Source: Dechloromonas sp. (GTDB lineage: Bacteria; Pseudomonadota; Gammaproteobacteria; Burkholderiales; Rhodocyclaceae). From it: a stretch of DNA of 64,000 nucleotides. Where the stretch lies: the NCBI GenBank assembly GCA_011391255.1, contig JAABQV010000001.1, positions 186,001 through 250,000 of the forward strand. The letters run 5' to 3'. Shown here piece by piece: positions 1 through 9,664 of this stretch. Below the pieces are notes generated by a model. That model saw nothing but the letters and a program-made list of their open reading frames with translations, did no database searches and was not told where the DNA came from. Both the position numbers and the translations under genes were made by a program. The first letter of the stretch is position 1. The number at the start of each line of letters is the position of its first letter.

Positions 1-25
1 AATAAAACGGTCGTTGCAAGCGAAG

Positions 26-49
26 AAGCCCGGTAATCCGGGCTTTTTT
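26..49 (+). terminator. Intrinsic terminator of the upstream gene
   Basis: An 8-bp perfect stem (AAGCCCGG / CCGGGCTT) closes a TAAT loop and runs into six T residues. It ends transcription of a gene lying before the window, so hisG probably has its own promoter in the roughly 75 bases that follow. Confidence 0.85.
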
Positions 50-125
50 CGTTAACGGGCGAACGATCCAAACTTCGGGCATCGCGCCTTTGCAGTAAAA
101 TTCAACCTTTGCCTAGAGAATTCCC

Positions 126-770
126 GTGAACGGCATCACCATAGCGCTCTCCAAGGGCCGAATTTTTGACGAGACGCTGCCCCTGCTGGCAGCCGCCGGT
201 ATTGTTCCCAGTGAAAATCCGGAAACCTCGCGCAAACTCATTATCGAAACCAATAACCCAGGGGTTCGAGTTGTTATCGTTCGCGCCACCGATGTGCCGA
301 CTTATGTCCAGTACGGCGCTGCTGATCTAGGTGTCGCCGGCAAGGACGTGCTGATCGAGCATGGTGGCGAGGGCTTGTATTCACCACTCGATTTGAACAT
401 TGCCAAGTGCCGGATGATGGTTGCCGTGCCGGAAGGCTTTGACTACGCCAATGCAGTGCGTCAGGGCAATCGCCTGAAGGTGGCGAGCAAATACACCAAG
501 ATGGCGCGCGAACATTTTGCCAGCAAGGGTGTCCATATTGATCTGATCAAGCTCTACGGCTCAATGGAACTGGCGCCGCTGGCCGGGTTGGCCGATGCCA
601 TCGTTGATCTGGTGTCCACCGGCGGTACGCTGAAGGCCAACAAGCTGGTCGCCGTTGAGGACATCATGGGCATCTCGTCGCGCCTAGTCGTCAATCAGGC
701 CTCGCTCAAGGTCAAGCGCGAAACCCTGCAACCGATTATCGACGCCTTTGCACAGGCGGTGGAGAAGTAA
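126..770 (+). CDS. hisG: ATP phosphoribosyltransferase, short form (HisG-S)
   Basis: It catalyses the first step of histidine biosynthesis, joining ATP and PRPP. At 214 residues it is the short form, which lacks the C-terminal regulatory domain and in known systems works as a hetero-octamer with HisZ. The PRPP-binding stretch [12 protein letters not shown] is at about residues 161-172. GTG is the only sensible start, since the protein begins directly with the conserved ITIALSKGR strand. hisD starts five bases after the stop, so the two are co-transcribed. No hisZ is present in this window; in many betaproteobacteria it lies elsewhere, near purA. Confidence 0.97.
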   Translation: MNGITIALSKGRIFDETLPLLAAAGIVPSENPETSRKLIIETNNPGVRVVIVRATDVPTYVQYGAADLGVAGKDVLIEHGGEGLYSPLDLNIAKCRMMVAVPEGFDYANAVRQGNRLKVASKYTKMAREHFASKGVHIDLIKLYGSMELAPLAGLADAIVDLVSTGGTLKANKLVAVEDIMGISSRLVVNQASLKVKRETLQPIIDAFAQAVEK

Positions 771-775
771 GTCTT

Positions 776-2077
776 ATGGTCGCAATAAAACGACTTGCTA
801 CGGTCGACGCTGATTTCAAGGCAAAAATGGATGCGCTGCTGGCTTTCGAGGCAGCCGCCGATGAAGGGATTGAGCGCACCGTCGCCGGTATCCTGGCTGA
901 TGTGAAAACGCGCGGCGATGCGGCCGTCGTTGAATACAGCAATAAGTTCGACCGCTTGAGCGTTGGCTCAATGGCAGACCTCGAGTTGTCAAAAGCAGAA
1001 ATGCAACAGGCGCTCGACAGCCTGCCGGCCGACCGCCGTGCCGCGCTGGAAGCTGCTGCTGGTCGTGTGCGCGATTACCACGAGCGTCAATGCCTTGAAG
1101 GCTGGTCTTACACCGAGGCTGACGGCACCATGCTCGGGCAGATGATTACTGCGCTTGATCGCGTTGGCCTCTACGTGCCGGGCGGCAAGGCAGCTTATCC
1201 GTCATCGGTGCTGATGAACGCGATTCCGGCCAAAGTGGCCGGCGTCAAGGAACTGATCATGGTTGTGCCGACCCCGGATGGCGAGAAAAACCAGCTGGTT
1301 CTTGCAGCCGCTTGTCTGGCCGGTGTTGATCGCGTCTTTACCATCGGTGGTGCACAGGCGGTTGGTGCGCTGGCTTATGGCACGCAGACGGTACCGCAGG
1401 TAGATAAAATTGTCGGCCCCGGCAATGCCTATGTGGCGACCGCCAAGCGCCGTGTCTTCGGCATTGTCGGTATCGACATGGTCGCCGGCCCCTCGGAAAT
1501 TCTCGTTGTCTCCGATGGCTCCGGCAATCCGGACTGGGTGGCGATGGATCTTTTCTCGCAGGCCGAGCACGACGAACTGGCACAATCGGTCCTGATCTGT
1601 ACCGATGCCGGCTTCATCGAGCAGGTGCAGGCGAGCATTGAAAAGTTGCTGCCGACCATGCCGCGTCGCGCCGTGATCGAGACTTCGCTGACCAATCGCG
1701 GTGCCTTCATTCTCGTGCGCGATCTGGAAGAAGCTGTCGCCATCGCCAACCGCGTCGCGCCTGAGCACCTTGAGTTGGCGCTTGCCGATCCCGATCCCTG
1801 GGTGAGCAAGATCCACCACGCCGGTGCCATCTTCATCGGCCACTACACCTCGGAATCGCTCGGCGACTATTGCGCTGGGCCAAACCACGTGTTGCCGACT
1901 TCCGGCAGCGCACGTTTCTCGTCACCGCTCGGCGTCTATGATTTCCAGAAACGCACCAGCCTGATTAAGGTGTCCAAGGCAGGTGCGCAAACGCTGGGGC
2001 GGATTGCCTCGACGCTGGCGCATGGTGAGGGCCTGCCGGCGCACGCCAAGTCGGCGGAATTCCGCTTGGAAAATTAG
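776..2077 (+). CDS. hisD: Histidinol dehydrogenase
   Basis: It performs the two-step NAD-dependent oxidation of histidinol to histidine, the last reactions of the pathway. The 433-residue length is normal for the family. The zinc and substrate-binding stretches are intact: QAEHDELAQ near residue 262, APEHLEL near 328 and [13 protein letters not shown] near 365. It follows hisG by five bases. A chromate-transporter gene follows it closely instead of the hisC usual in relatives. Confidence 0.97.
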   Translation: MVAIKRLATVDADFKAKMDALLAFEAAADEGIERTVAGILADVKTRGDAAVVEYSNKFDRLSVGSMADLELSKAEMQQALDSLPADRRAALEAAAGRVRDYHERQCLEGWSYTEADGTMLGQMITALDRVGLYVPGGKAAYPSSVLMNAIPAKVAGVKELIMVVPTPDGEKNQLVLAAACLAGVDRVFTIGGAQAVGALAYGTQTVPQVDKIVGPGNAYVATAKRRVFGIVGIDMVAGPSEILVVSDGSGNPDWVAMDLFSQAEHDELAQSVLICTDAGFIEQVQASIEKLLPTMPRRAVIETSLTNRGAFILVRDLEEAVAIANRVAPEHLELALADPDPWVSKIHHAGAIFIGHYTSESLGDYCAGPNHVLPTSGSARFSSPLGVYDFQKRTSLIKVSKAGAQTLGRIASTLAHGEGLPAHAKSAEFRLEN

Positions 2078-2090
2078 GGCAAAAAAGCCG

Positions 2091-2654
2091 TTGACCGCAA
2101 TCGCTAAAGAATCACCAAGCCGCCCGGATCTACGGGCGCTTTTTTTGGGCTTCTCCTCGGTGGGTCTCTCCGGATTTGGCGGCGTCTTGCCTTTTGCCCG
2201 GCGCATGCTGGTTGAAGAACGGCAATGGATGAGTGCCGAGGAATTCAACGCCCAGCTTGGTCTTTGCCAGTTTTTGCCGGGGCCGAATGTGGTCAATCTG
2301 GCGGTCTTGGTTGGTAAGCGTTATCAAGGGTTGCGCGGCGCCGTGGTTGCGCCCGTCGGGTTGCTGGCCGGGCCAATACTGGTCGTCCTGATGCTCGCCA
2401 TGCTCTATGACCATTACGGTAGCCTGCCGCTGGCGCAGGGGATGCTGCGCGGCATCGCGGCGGTTGGTTGTGGCCTGTTGTTCGCCATGGCCTGGCGGAT
2501 GGGCATGGCGCTCAAGGACAAGCCAATTTTCCTGCCATTTACGGCGTTGACCGTAACTGCCATCGCCTTTCTACGCTGGCCGATGCCGCTGGTTATGGTT
2601 GCCGGCCTGATCCTGTCGGGCGGGATCGCTTACTGGCGCTTGGGGCAAAAATGA
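2091..2654 (+). CDS. Chromate transporter family protein, N-terminal half (ChrA-type)
   Basis: This is one half of a split CHR-family transporter, about 187 residues with several hydrophobic segments. The family signature GFSSVGLSGFGGVLPFARR lies near the N terminus, followed by LCQFLPGPNVVNLAV. The TTG at 2091, just after the hisD stop, is the best start because it precedes the first conserved residues; upstream codons lie inside hisD. The downstream partner overlaps by four bases (ATGA). In split CHR systems the two short proteins act as a pair. The substrate (chromate or another anion) cannot be read from sequence. Confidence 0.85.
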   Translation: MTAIAKESPSRPDLRALFLGFSSVGLSGFGGVLPFARRMLVEERQWMSAEEFNAQLGLCQFLPGPNVVNLAVLVGKRYQGLRGAVVAPVGLLAGPILVVLMLAMLYDHYGSLPLAQGMLRGIAAVGCGLLFAMAWRMGMALKDKPIFLPFTALTVTAIAFLRWPMPLVMVAGLILSGGIAYWRLGQK

Positions 2655-3169
2655 TCGTCCTTGACCTGTTCCTTGAGTTTGCGCTGCTCTCTTTTCTCGC
2701 CTTCGGCGGTGCCACCGCTTTGTTGCCGGAAATGCACCGGGTGGTGGTTGAAAATCATCACTGGCTCGACGACACCACCTTCACTCACCTCTACGCTATC
2801 GCCCAGGCGGCACCCGGCCCGAATGTGCTGGTCGTCACGCTGATCGGCTGGAAGATCGCCGGACTCGCCGGTGCGCTGGCGGCCACGCTGGCGATGTGTT
2901 TGCCAATGAGCGTGATGATTTACCTGCTGATTGATCGCTGGGAAAGCTTCGCCGGCAAGCGCTGGCAAAAGGCCATTAGCCTCGGCGTCGCGCCGCTGGC
3001 GGTCGGACTGATATTTTCCGGCGCAACCTTGATTGCGCGATCAGCCGAATTGGGCTGGCCGGCCTGGCTGCTGGTGGCGCTGACAGTGCTTGCCAATTTG
3101 CGTACCAAATGGCATCCGCTGTGGTTTATTGCCGTCGGCGCCGGGCTGGGTCTGCTCGGCCTCGTTTAA
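2651..3169 (+). CDS. Chromate transporter family protein, C-terminal half
   Basis: This is the second short CHR-domain protein, 172 residues, starting at the ATG of the ATGA overlap with the first half. It repeats the family pattern: FLAFGGATALLPEMHR at the start, then AIAQAAPGPNVLVVTLIG, then hydrophobic segments. Family knowledge says paired 190-residue halves in opposite membrane topology replace the fused 400-residue ChrA. Its TAA stop directly abuts the stop codon of hisC on the other strand (3167-3169 against 3170-3172), leaving no spacer for a terminator. Confidence 0.87.
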   Translation: MIVLDLFLEFALLSFLAFGGATALLPEMHRVVVENHHWLDDTTFTHLYAIAQAAPGPNVLVVTLIGWKIAGLAGALAATLAMCLPMSVMIYLLIDRWESFAGKRWQKAISLGVAPLAVGLIFSGATLIARSAELGWPAWLLVALTVLANLRTKWHPLWFIAVGAGLGLLGLV

Positions 3170-4240
3170 TCAGCCAAGAATCTCGCGCAACACTTCAGTC
3201 AGCGCCTTGCATTCGGCGTCAGTGCCGACCGTAATGCGCAAAAACTGGTCGATGCGCGGCAATTTGAAGTGGCGAACGATGATGCTCTTCTCGCGCAGCG
3301 ATTTGGCCAGTTGAGCGGCGTCGTGCTGGGGGTGGCGGGTGAAAATGAAGTTGGCGGCCGAAGGCAGGACTTCAAAGCCGAGGCTGCGCAGATCGGCGCT
3401 CAGTTGCTCGCGGGTCTCAATGACCGCCCGGCAGGTTTGCTCGAAATAGGCCTTGTCTTCCATGGCGGCAGTCGCACCGACAATCGCCAGTTTATCCAGT
3501 GGATAGGAGTTGAAACTGTTTTTGACGCGCTCCAGGGCTTCAATCAAATCGCTATGACCCACCGCAAATCCGACGCGCAAGCCGGCCAGTGAGCGGGATT
3601 TGGAAAGCGTGTGGGTGACCAGCAGGTTATCGTAGCGGTCGACCAGCGAAATGGCCGAATTTCCACCGAAATCAACGTAGGCTTCATCGACAATGACGAC
3701 CGAATCAGGATTGGCCTTGAGAATTTGCTCAATTGCATTGAGCGCCAGCAGGCAGCCGGTCGGCGCATTCGGGTTGGGGAAAATGATGCCGCCATTGGGT
3801 TGACCGCAATAGTCGGCCGGGTTGATGCTGAAATCGTTGGCAAGCGGAATCGTGCGGTAATTAACGCCATAAAGTCCGCAATACACCGGATAAAAGCTGT
3901 AAGTGATGTCAGGAAAAAGAATCGCTTGTTCATGTTTGAGCAAGGCCTGAAAGGCGTGCGCCAGCACTTCGTCGGAGCCGTTGCCGACAAAAACCTGCTT
4001 GGCGCTGACGCCATGCTGATTGGCGATAGCGTTTTTCAGCAGGTCGGCATTCGGGTCGGGGTAGAGGCGAAGGCGCGCCGCATCGTTGCCGAGTTCGGCC
4101 TGAATCGCCGCCAGCACCTTTGGCGAAGGCGGGAACGGGTTCTCGTTGGTGTTGAGCTTGATCAGATTGGCGATCTTGGGCTGTTCGCCCGGGATGTAGG
4201 GGGTGAGGTCACGGACGACCTGGCTCCAGAAGCGGCTCAT
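3170..4240 (-). CDS. hisC: Histidinol-phosphate aminotransferase
   Basis: This PLP-dependent enzyme converts imidazole acetol phosphate and glutamate to histidinol phosphate. The 356-residue product begins [20 protein letters not shown]. An in-frame ATG 54 bases upstream would reach to within 26 bases of hisB and adds no conserved sequence. The N-terminal substrate motif [10 protein letters not shown] and the PLP-lysine segment [16 protein letters not shown] are visible. The gene runs opposite to every other his gene here, whereas in related bacteria it lies between hisD and hisB on the same strand. It is therefore expressed from the shared hisC/hisB intergenic region. Confidence 0.95.
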   Translation of the reverse strand: MSRFWSQVVRDLTPYIPGEQPKIANLIKLNTNENPFPPSPKVLAAIQAELGNDAARLRLYPDPNADLLKNAIANQHGVSAKQVFVGNGSDEVLAHAFQALLKHEQAILFPDITYSFYPVYCGLYGVNYRTIPLANDFSINPADYCGQPNGGIIFPNPNAPTGCLLALNAIEQILKANPDSVVIVDEAYVDFGGNSAISLVDRYDNLLVTHTLSKSRSLAGLRVGFAVGHSDLIEALERVKNSFNSYPLDKLAIVGATAAMEDKAYFEQTCRAVIETREQLSADLRSLGFEVLPSAANFIFTRHPQHDAAQLAKSLREKSIIVRHFKLPRIDQFLRITVGTDAECKALTEVLREILG

Positions 4241-4319
4241 GGGATGTTCACGGAAAGCGTAAAAGTAGGCCGAAATGGTATCATGGCCTTCCAATTCACA
4301 GCCTGTTCAGCCCACACTC
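4241..4319. promoter_or_regulatory. Divergent promoter region between hisC and hisB
   Basis: This 79-base gap separates the divergent hisC and hisB start codons, so both promoters must lie here or just inside the genes. I see no clear consensus -35/-10 pair and no his leader peptide or attenuator. The call rests on gene orientation. Confidence 0.5.
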
Positions 4320-4907
4320 ATGCGGCAAGTTGAAATTACGCGCAATACACTGGAGACGCAGATCACCGTGCGCCTCAACCTCGATGGCTCTGGTCAGGGC
4401 AAATTTGCCACCGGCGTGCCCTTTCTCGACCACATGCTTGACCAGATCGCCCGGCATGGTTTGATCGATCTCGACGTCGAAGCCAAAGGTGATTTGCACA
4501 TCGACGCACATCACACGGTAGAAGATATTGGTATCACCATCGGTCAGGCGATGGCCAAAGCCTGGGGCGACAAGAAGGGCCTTAATCGCTATGGTCACGC
4601 CTATGTGCCGCTCGATGAAGCGCTCTCGCGGGTGGTGATTGATCTCTCCGGCCGCCCCGGGCTTGAGTTCAACGTGCCATTCACGCGGGCGATGATCGGC
4701 CAGTTTGATGTCGATCTGGTAAACGAATTTTTCCAGGGCCTGGTCAATCATGCCGGGATGACGCTGCACATCGACAATCTGCGTGGCGTCAATGCTCACC
4801 ATCAGGCGGAAACGGTGTTCAAGGCCTTTGGCCGCGCGTTGCGCATGGCGGCGACGCCTGATCCCCGCATGGCGGGGGCGATGCCGTCGACGAAAGGCTC
4901 TCTGTGA
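4320..4907 (+). CDS. hisB: Imidazoleglycerol-phosphate dehydratase
   Basis: It dehydrates imidazole glycerol phosphate. At 195 residues it is the monofunctional form, without the phosphatase domain of enteric HisB. Its metal-binding histidine clusters are present: [23 protein letters not shown] and [23 protein letters not shown] 4320 ([10 protein letters not shown]) is preferred over an in-frame codon at 4275, which would add unconserved residues. The stop overlaps the hisH GTG start (GTGA). It heads the hisBHAFIE run, so the inversion of hisC next to it must have provided a new promoter. Confidence 0.96.
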   Translation: MRQVEITRNTLETQITVRLNLDGSGQGKFATGVPFLDHMLDQIARHGLIDLDVEAKGDLHIDAHHTVEDIGITIGQAMAKAWGDKKGLNRYGHAYVPLDEALSRVVIDLSGRPGLEFNVPFTRAMIGQFDVDLVNEFFQGLVNHAGMTLHIDNLRGVNAHHQAETVFKAFGRALRMAATPDPRMAGAMPSTKGSL

Positions 4908-5548
4908 GGGCTCGCAACACCATTGCGGTCATTGACTACGGTATGGGCAACCTGCGCTCGGTGTCGAAGGCGCTCGAACATGTTGCAGCCGGCAAAAAGG
5001 TAATTGTTACCGCTGATCCTGAGGTGGTTGCCTCGGCTGAGCGCGTGGTTTTCCCTGGCCAGGGCGCGATGCCGGACTGTATGCGCGAACTAGACGCGCG
5101 CGGTTTGCGGCCAGCTGTGATGGCGGCAGCCAAAGACAAACCGTTTCTTGGTATCTGCATCGGCTTGCAAATGCTCTTCGGGCATAGCGACGAAGGTAAT
5201 GTGGCTGGTCTGGGTGTCTTTGCCGGTGAAGTGAAACGCTTTCCTGATGCAGAAATGATCGCAGCCGATGGCCAGCGCCTGAAGGTTCCGCATATGGGCT
5301 GGAATAACGTTGTGCAAAAGCCGCATGCGCTGTGGGCCAATGTGGCCGAAGGTGCGCGCTTCTATTTTGTGCATAGCTACTGCGTGCAACCGGCCGATCA
5401 GACGCTGGTTGCTGGCACGACGGAGTATGGTCACCCCTTTACCTGCGCCGTGGCGCGGGATAATATCTTTGCGGTTCAATTTCATCCCGAGAAAAGTGCG
5501 CGCGACGGCCTGCGGCTGCTGGAAAATTTTGTTGCGTGGCGCCCCTGA
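4904..5548 (+). CDS. hisH: Imidazole glycerol phosphate synthase, glutaminase subunit
   Basis: HisH hydrolyses glutamine and channels ammonia to HisF. The class I amidotransferase triad is intact: the nucleophilic Cys in [11 protein letters not shown] and the His and Glu in QFHPEKS near the C terminus. The YGMGNLRSV segment near the N terminus is typical. The 214-residue product starts with GTG, overlapping the hisB stop by four bases, so translation is coupled. A 36-base gap precedes hisA. Confidence 0.97.
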   Translation: MRARNTIAVIDYGMGNLRSVSKALEHVAAGKKVIVTADPEVVASAERVVFPGQGAMPDCMRELDARGLRPAVMAAAKDKPFLGICIGLQMLFGHSDEGNVAGLGVFAGEVKRFPDAEMIAADGQRLKVPHMGWNNVVQKPHALWANVAEGARFYFVHSYCVQPADQTLVAGTTEYGHPFTCAVARDNIFAVQFHPEKSARDGLRLLENFVAWRP

Positions 5549-5584
5549 GTAGCCCTATCCGAGTTTTAACTTTTCTGACATCCC

Positions 5585-6325
5585 ATGCTGATTATTCCCG
5601 CGATTGACCTCAAGGACGGCCAATGTGTCCGTCTCAAGCAAGGCCTGATGGAACAGGCTACTGTTTTTTCTGATAGCCCGGCAGAGATGGCCCGGCACTG
5701 GATCGCTCAAGGTGCGCGTCGACTGCACCTCGTTGATCTGAACGGCGCTTTCGCCGGTAAGCCGAAGAATGAATCGGCGATCAAGGCCATTCTTAAAGTG
5801 GTTGGTGACGATATTCCGGTGCAACTGGGCGGCGGCATTCGCGACCTCGATACCATCGAGCGCTGTCTCGACGATGGCCTGACTTACGTCATCATTGGTA
5901 CCGCAGCAGTCAAGAACCCCGGTTTTCTGCACGATGCCTGTACGGCTTTCCCCGGTCACATCATCGTTGGCCTTGATGCCAAGGACGGCAAGGTGGCGAC
6001 CGATGGCTGGTCAAAACTGACTGGTCATGACGTTGTTGATCTCGGCAAAAAATTTGAAGATTACGGCGTTGAGTCAATCATTTACACCGACATCGGCCGC
6101 GATGGCATGCTCTCCGGCATCAATATCGAAGCAACGGTTCGTCTGGCCCAGGCCTTGACCATCCCGGTGATTGCCTCCGGCGGGTTGTCGCGGCTGGAAG
6201 ACATCAGGGCGCTGTGTGAAGTAGAGGGTGAGGGCGTTGTCGGTACCATCGCCGGACGCGCGGTGTACGACGGCTCACTCGATTTCAGGGCGGCGCAACA
6301 AATGGCTGACGAGTTGGGCCGCTGA
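5585..6325 (+). CDS. hisA: ProFAR isomerase
   Basis: HisA isomerises the aminoaldose intermediate to the aminoketose. It is a (beta/alpha)8 barrel of 246 residues. The catalytic Asp is in [14 protein letters not shown] at residue 8, and the second Asp is in [13 protein letters not shown]. Phosphate-binding glycines appear in LGGGIRD and ASGGLS. The stop shares one base with the hisF start (TGATG), so translation is coupled. Confidence 0.97.
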   Translation: MLIIPAIDLKDGQCVRLKQGLMEQATVFSDSPAEMARHWIAQGARRLHLVDLNGAFAGKPKNESAIKAILKVVGDDIPVQLGGGIRDLDTIERCLDDGLTYVIIGTAAVKNPGFLHDACTAFPGHIIVGLDAKDGKVATDGWSKLTGHDVVDLGKKFEDYGVESIIYTDIGRDGMLSGINIEATVRLAQALTIPVIASGGLSRLEDIRALCEVEGEGVVGTIAGRAVYDGSLDFRAAQQMADELGR

Positions 6326-7083
6326 TGCTCGCCAAGCGGATTATTCCCTGCCTTGATGTGACGGCAGGGCGCGTTGTCAAAGGCACCAATTTTGTCGATT
6401 TACGTGATGCCGGCGATCCGATCGAAATCGCCCGCCGTTATGACGAGCAGGGCGCCGATGAAGTGACTTTTCTCGACATCACTGCCTCCTCCGATCAGCG
6501 TGACATCATCCTGCATATCATCGAAGCCTGCGCCGAGCAGGTTTTCATCCCGCTGACCGTCGGTGGTGGCGTGCGCAAGGTGGAGGATGTGCGTCGCCTG
6601 CTCAATGCCGGTGCCGACAAGGTGTCGATGAACACGGCGGCGGTGCAAAACCCTGATCTGGTCTTTGATGCGTCGAGCAAGGTGGGGTCGCAGTGCATCG
6701 TCGTGGCAATTGATGCCAAGCAGACTGCACCGGGCAGATGGAATGTGTTCACCCATGGCGGACGTAACGATACCGGAATGGATGCGGTCGACTGGGCAAA
6801 ACAGGTCGAAAAACTGGGCGCTGGTGAAATTCTGCTGACCAGTATGGATAGAGATGGCACCAAAAATGGCTTCGATCTGGCGCTAACGCGGGCAGTGTCC
6901 GATGCAATTAAAATTCCGGTGATCGCCTCGGGCGGCGTCGGCAATCTTCAGCATCTGGCTGACGGCGTCAGCGAAGGGCACGCAGATGCGGTGCTCGCCG
7001 CCTCGATTTTTCACTTTGGCGAATACACCGTGCGCCAAGCCAAGGAATACATGGCCAGTCGCGGGATTGAAATTCGCCTGTGA
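6325..7083 (+). CDS. hisF: Imidazole glycerol phosphate synthase, cyclase subunit
   Basis: HisF forms the imidazole ring and releases AICAR, using ammonia from HisH. The 252-residue barrel has both catalytic aspartates, in [16 protein letters not shown] (residue 11) and [14 protein letters not shown] (about residue 176 of the chain). Phosphate loops are [10 protein letters not shown] and ASGGVGN. It overlaps hisA by one base and hisI by four (GTGA). Confidence 0.97.
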   Translation: MLAKRIIPCLDVTAGRVVKGTNFVDLRDAGDPIEIARRYDEQGADEVTFLDITASSDQRDIILHIIEACAEQVFIPLTVGGGVRKVEDVRRLLNAGADKVSMNTAAVQNPDLVFDASSKVGSQCIVVAIDAKQTAPGRWNVFTHGGRNDTGMDAVDWAKQVEKLGAGEILLTSMDRDGTKNGFDLALTRAVSDAIKIPVIASGGVGNLQHLADGVSEGHADAVLAASIFHFGEYTVRQAKEYMASRGIEIRL

Positions 7084-7481
7084 GCGATCTGAACAATGAC
7101 TTGCCCTGGCTTGAGGCGCTTAAATGGGACGCCGACGGGATGATTCCGGCGATTGCCCAGGATCAGAATGGTCGCGTCGTCATGTTCGCCTTCATGAATC
7201 GGGACTCGTTGCAGGAAACTGTACGCTGTGGCAACGCGGTATACTGGTCGCGTTCGCGCAATCGTCTTTGGCGCAAAGGTGAGGAGTCGGGTCACTTCCA
7301 GATAGTGAAATCGATCCGCACCGATTGCGACGGCGATGTGTTGTTGCTGGCGATTGAACAAGTTGGTGGTATAGCCTGTCACACTGGACGGGAGAGTTGT
7401 TTTTTCAATGAATTACGAGGGAATCTCTGGGTTCCCGCAGACCCGGTTTTGAAAGACCCTAAGGAAATTTACGCAAAATGA
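7080..7481 (+). CDS. hisI: Phosphoribosyl-AMP cyclohydrolase
   Basis: It opens the purine ring of phosphoribosyl-AMP. This is the monofunctional cyclohydrolase (133 residues), with HisE encoded separately. The magnesium and zinc ligands are in [11 protein letters not shown] and the [14 protein letters not shown] segment. It starts with GTG in a GTGA overlap with hisF, and its stop overlaps hisE as ATGA. Confidence 0.97.
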   Translation: MSDLNNDLPWLEALKWDADGMIPAIAQDQNGRVVMFAFMNRDSLQETVRCGNAVYWSRSRNRLWRKGEESGHFQIVKSIRTDCDGDVLLLAIEQVGGIACHTGRESCFFNELRGNLWVPADPVLKDPKEIYAK

Positions 7482-7804
7482 GTACGCATGACATCCTGCA
7501 CCGTCTCTCCGAGACGCTCGCCTCGCGCCGCAATGCCGATCCGGAAAAATCCTATACAGCCAAGCTGTTCGCTGAAGGTCCGGATTCCATTCTGAAAAAA
7601 ATTGGCGAAGAAACCGCCGAGTTGATCATGGCAGGCAAGGAAGGTAAGCGCCTGAAAGTGGTCTGGGAATCAACTGACGTGATTTATCACGTGCTGGTTC
7701 TGCTCGCCTTTTACGGCCTGAGCATTGAAGATGTGTCGCAGGAAATGCGTCGTCGTGAAGGTATCTCCGGGATCGACGAAAAGGCGGCACGGGGCACGAA
7801 GTGA
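7478..7804 (+). CDS. hisE: Phosphoribosyl-ATP pyrophosphatase
   Basis: It removes pyrophosphate from phosphoribosyl-ATP. This all-alpha MazG-like protein of 108 residues has the metal-binding EEtaEl pattern at KIGEETAELIMAGKE and the second helix WESTDVIYHVLVLL. Start and stop overlap the neighbours (ATGA with hisI, GTGA with the HIT gene), completing a tightly coupled hisHAFIE run. Confidence 0.96.
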   Translation: MSTHDILHRLSETLASRRNADPEKSYTAKLFAEGPDSILKKIGEETAELIMAGKEGKRLKVVWESTDVIYHVLVLLAFYGLSIEDVSQEMRRREGISGIDEKAARGTK

Positions 7805-8151
7805 GCGATTGTCTTTTCTGCAAAATCGTTGAAGGAAAGATTCCTGCCCAGAAGGTTTATGAGGATGAAGACATCCTCGCCTTCAAGGACATCAGCCCGA
7901 TTCGCCCGGTGCATGTGTTGGTGATTCCAAAAAAACACATCACTTCCCTGGCAACGGCTGGCGCCGAGGATGTGCTGGTGCTAGGCAAAATTTTAGCCAA
8001 AGCCAACGAAATTGCAGTAAGTCAGGGAAGTCCGGACGGTTTCCGTGTCATCATCAATACCGGTCGGGTGGGGCAGCAGGAGGTGCCACATTTGCACGTA
8101 CATATTGTGGGTGGACCTGATCCGGTCGGCCCCATGCTAAAACGTATTTAG
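7801..8151 (+). CDS. HIT-family purine nucleotide hydrolase (HinT-like)
   Basis: This 116-residue histidine-triad protein is probably a nucleoside phosphoramidate hydrolase. The HIT motif PHLHVHIVGG is near the C terminus, and the N-terminal DCLFCKIVEGKIPA segment carries the Cys pair seen in many HinT proteins. GTG start overlaps the hisE stop. In related betaproteobacteria the same gene sits between hisE and tatA, so the arrangement is conserved rather than recent. Confidence 0.93.
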   Translation: MSDCLFCKIVEGKIPAQKVYEDEDILAFKDISPIRPVHVLVIPKKHITSLATAGAEDVLVLGKILAKANEIAVSQGSPDGFRVIINTGRVGQQEVPHLHVHIVGGPDPVGPMLKRI

Positions 8152-8160
8152 GAGACAACC

Positions 8161-8388
8161 ATGGGCAGCTTTTCAATTTGGCATTGGCTGATCGTTCTGG
8201 TCATCGTCATGCTGGTTTTTGGCACCAAGAAATTGCGCAACGTCGGGCAGGATCTCGGCGGTGCTGTTAAAGGCTTCAAGGATGGGATGAAGGAAGCCGG
8301 CGGCGCTGAAAAAGTTGCCGAGCCACCACCTACCCAAGTCGGCGGTGAAACCATTGATGTTGAAGTAAAGGAAAAGACGAAGAGCTAG
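8161..8388 (+). CDS. tatA: Sec-independent translocase subunit TatA
   Basis: TatA forms the pore-like oligomer of the twin-arginine export pathway. The 75-residue product has one N-terminal transmembrane helix ([15 protein letters not shown]), the FGTKKLRN hinge and an amphipathic helix with FKDGMKEA. It lies nine bases after the HIT gene. The Tat substrates in this window are the Rieske protein (PetA) and NrtA. A repeat-containing spacer separates it from tatB. Confidence 0.95.
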   Translation: MGSFSIWHWLIVLVIVMLVFGTKKLRNVGQDLGGAVKGFKDGMKEAGGAEKVAEPPPTQVGGETIDVEVKEKTKS

Positions 8389-8401
8389 GAATGGGTGATG
8401 A

Positions 8402-8453
8402 GTGATTGGGGATTGGGGCGAATCCCAATCCCCAATCCCCAATTCCCAATCAC
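8402..8453. repeat. GATTGGGG inverted repeat in the tatA-tatB spacer
   Basis: GTGATTGGGGATTGGGG (8402-8418) is mirrored by its near-perfect reverse complement at 8437-8453 (one mismatch in 17). A further complementary run, CCCAATCCCCAATCCCC, lies at 8424-8440. The transcript can fold into alternative hairpins sharing one left arm. It looks like a short dispersed intergenic repeat inserted inside the tat operon; there is no T-tract, so it is not a simple terminator. Confidence 0.8.
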
Positions 8454-8465
8454 GCTTCACCAATT

Positions 8466-8816
8466 ATGTTTGATATAGCCTTTTCCGAATTGATGGTGAT
8501 TGGCGTTATTGCCCTGCTCGTTATCGGGCCGGAGAAACTGCCGAAAGTTGCGCGTACGCTGGGGCATTTGCTCGGGCGTGCGCAGCGCTATGTGAATGAT
8601 GTTAAATCCGACATTAATCGCGAAATTCAACTTGATGAGTTGAAGAAACTGCAGACTCAGGTGACCGATTCGGCGCGTGCCATGGAGCAGTCTGTGCGAC
8701 ACGAATTTGACAGCACCAAGTCACTGGTTGAAGCGCCGGCTAACGATATTACGGCTGAGGTTGCGAAGCTTAGAGAGCAAGGCACCGCCGAGCTTCAGGG
8801 TAAAACGGCTGCATGA
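8466..8816 (+). CDS. tatB: Sec-independent translocase subunit TatB
   Basis: TatB recognises twin-arginine substrates together with TatC. The 116-residue product starts MFDIAFSELMVIGVIALLVIG, with the family-typical Glu in the helix and the GPEKLP turn, then a long amphipathic charged region. An in-frame ATG at 8406 would translate the GATTGGGG repeat and is rejected. The stop overlaps tatC (ATGA). Confidence 0.95.
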   Translation: MFDIAFSELMVIGVIALLVIGPEKLPKVARTLGHLLGRAQRYVNDVKSDINREIQLDELKKLQTQVTDSARAMEQSVRHEFDSTKSLVEAPANDITAEVAKLREQGTAELQGKTAA

Positions 8817-9664
8817 GCGATACCCCGGAAAGTTCCGCACAAGAAGAGTCGTTTATCTCGCATCTGGTCGAGTTGCGTGATCGTTTGCTGCACAGCCTGA
8901 TTGCGTTAGGTGTGGTGATGGCGGGACTCTGCATCTACCCCGGCCCCGGAGCGATTTACGATTTTCTGGCAGCACCGCTAACGGCTGCGCTCCCTGAGGG
9001 GACAAAAATGGTCGCGATCGGCGTTATTACCCCATTCATGGTGCCACTCAAGGTAACCGGAATGGTCGCTTTTGTGCTGAGTTTGCCTTTCATCCTTTAT
9101 CAGGTATGGGGGTTCATCGCGCCCGGATTGTATGCCCATGAAAAACGACTGGGTGTGCCACTGATTATTTCCAGCACGCTGCTATTCGTGCTCGGGATGT
9201 CGTTTTGCTACTACTTTGTTTTTGGACAGGTGTTCAGTTTTATTGCCGGTTTTGCGCCAAAAAGTATTACGCCAGCACCTGACATCGAGGCTTACCTGTC
9301 TTTCGTGATGACCATGTTCCTGGCTTTCGGGCTCGCTTTCGAAGTGCCGGTGGCGCTGGTGGTGATGGTCAAAATGGGCGTTGTGACGGTTGAGAAGCTG
9401 AAAGAATGGCGCTCCTACTTCATTGTTGGCGCCTTTGTTGTAGCCGCCGTAGTGACGCCACCCGACGTTGTCTCACAATTGGCTTTGGCAATTCCAATGT
9501 GTATTCTTTACGAGCTGGGGATTATCGCCAGCAGTTTGCTGAGTCGACCGGCCAAGAAAGAAGCGTCGGTCAGTGAGGCTCAGCAAGCGGTCGATTCAGC
9601 ACTGGATATGGATGCTGAAATGGACAAGGCTGAAAAAGAGTTCAGCAACCTCTCCGGCAAGTAA
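8813..9664 (+). CDS. tatC: Sec-independent translocase subunit TatC
   Basis: TatC is the six-helix core receptor for twin-arginine signal peptides. The 283-residue chain opens with FISHLVELRDRLLHSL and shows six hydrophobic segments. Typical motifs are YQVWGFIAPGLYAHEKR and FGLAFEVPVALVVMV. The acidic, Ala-rich tail after residue 250 is variable in the family. Its TAA stop abuts the stop of the opposite-strand amidotransferase gene with no gap. Confidence 0.96.
   Translation: MSDTPESSAQEESFISHLVELRDRLLHSLIALGVVMAGLCIYPGPGAIYDFLAAPLTAALPEGTKMVAIGVITPFMVPLKVTGMVAFVLSLPFILYQVWGFIAPGLYAHEKRLGVPLIISSTLLFVLGMSFCYYFVFGQVFSFIAGFAPKSITPAPDIEAYLSFVMTMFLAFGLAFEVPVALVVMVKMGVVTVEKLKEWRSYFIVGAFVVAAVVTPPDVVSQLALAIPMCILYELGIIASSLLSRPAKKEASVSEAQQAVDSALDMDAEMDKAEKEFSNLSGK

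Noticed and set aside
1202-1888. 228-codon open frame on the - strand
   Set aside because: It lies wholly within hisD in antisense and has no family features.
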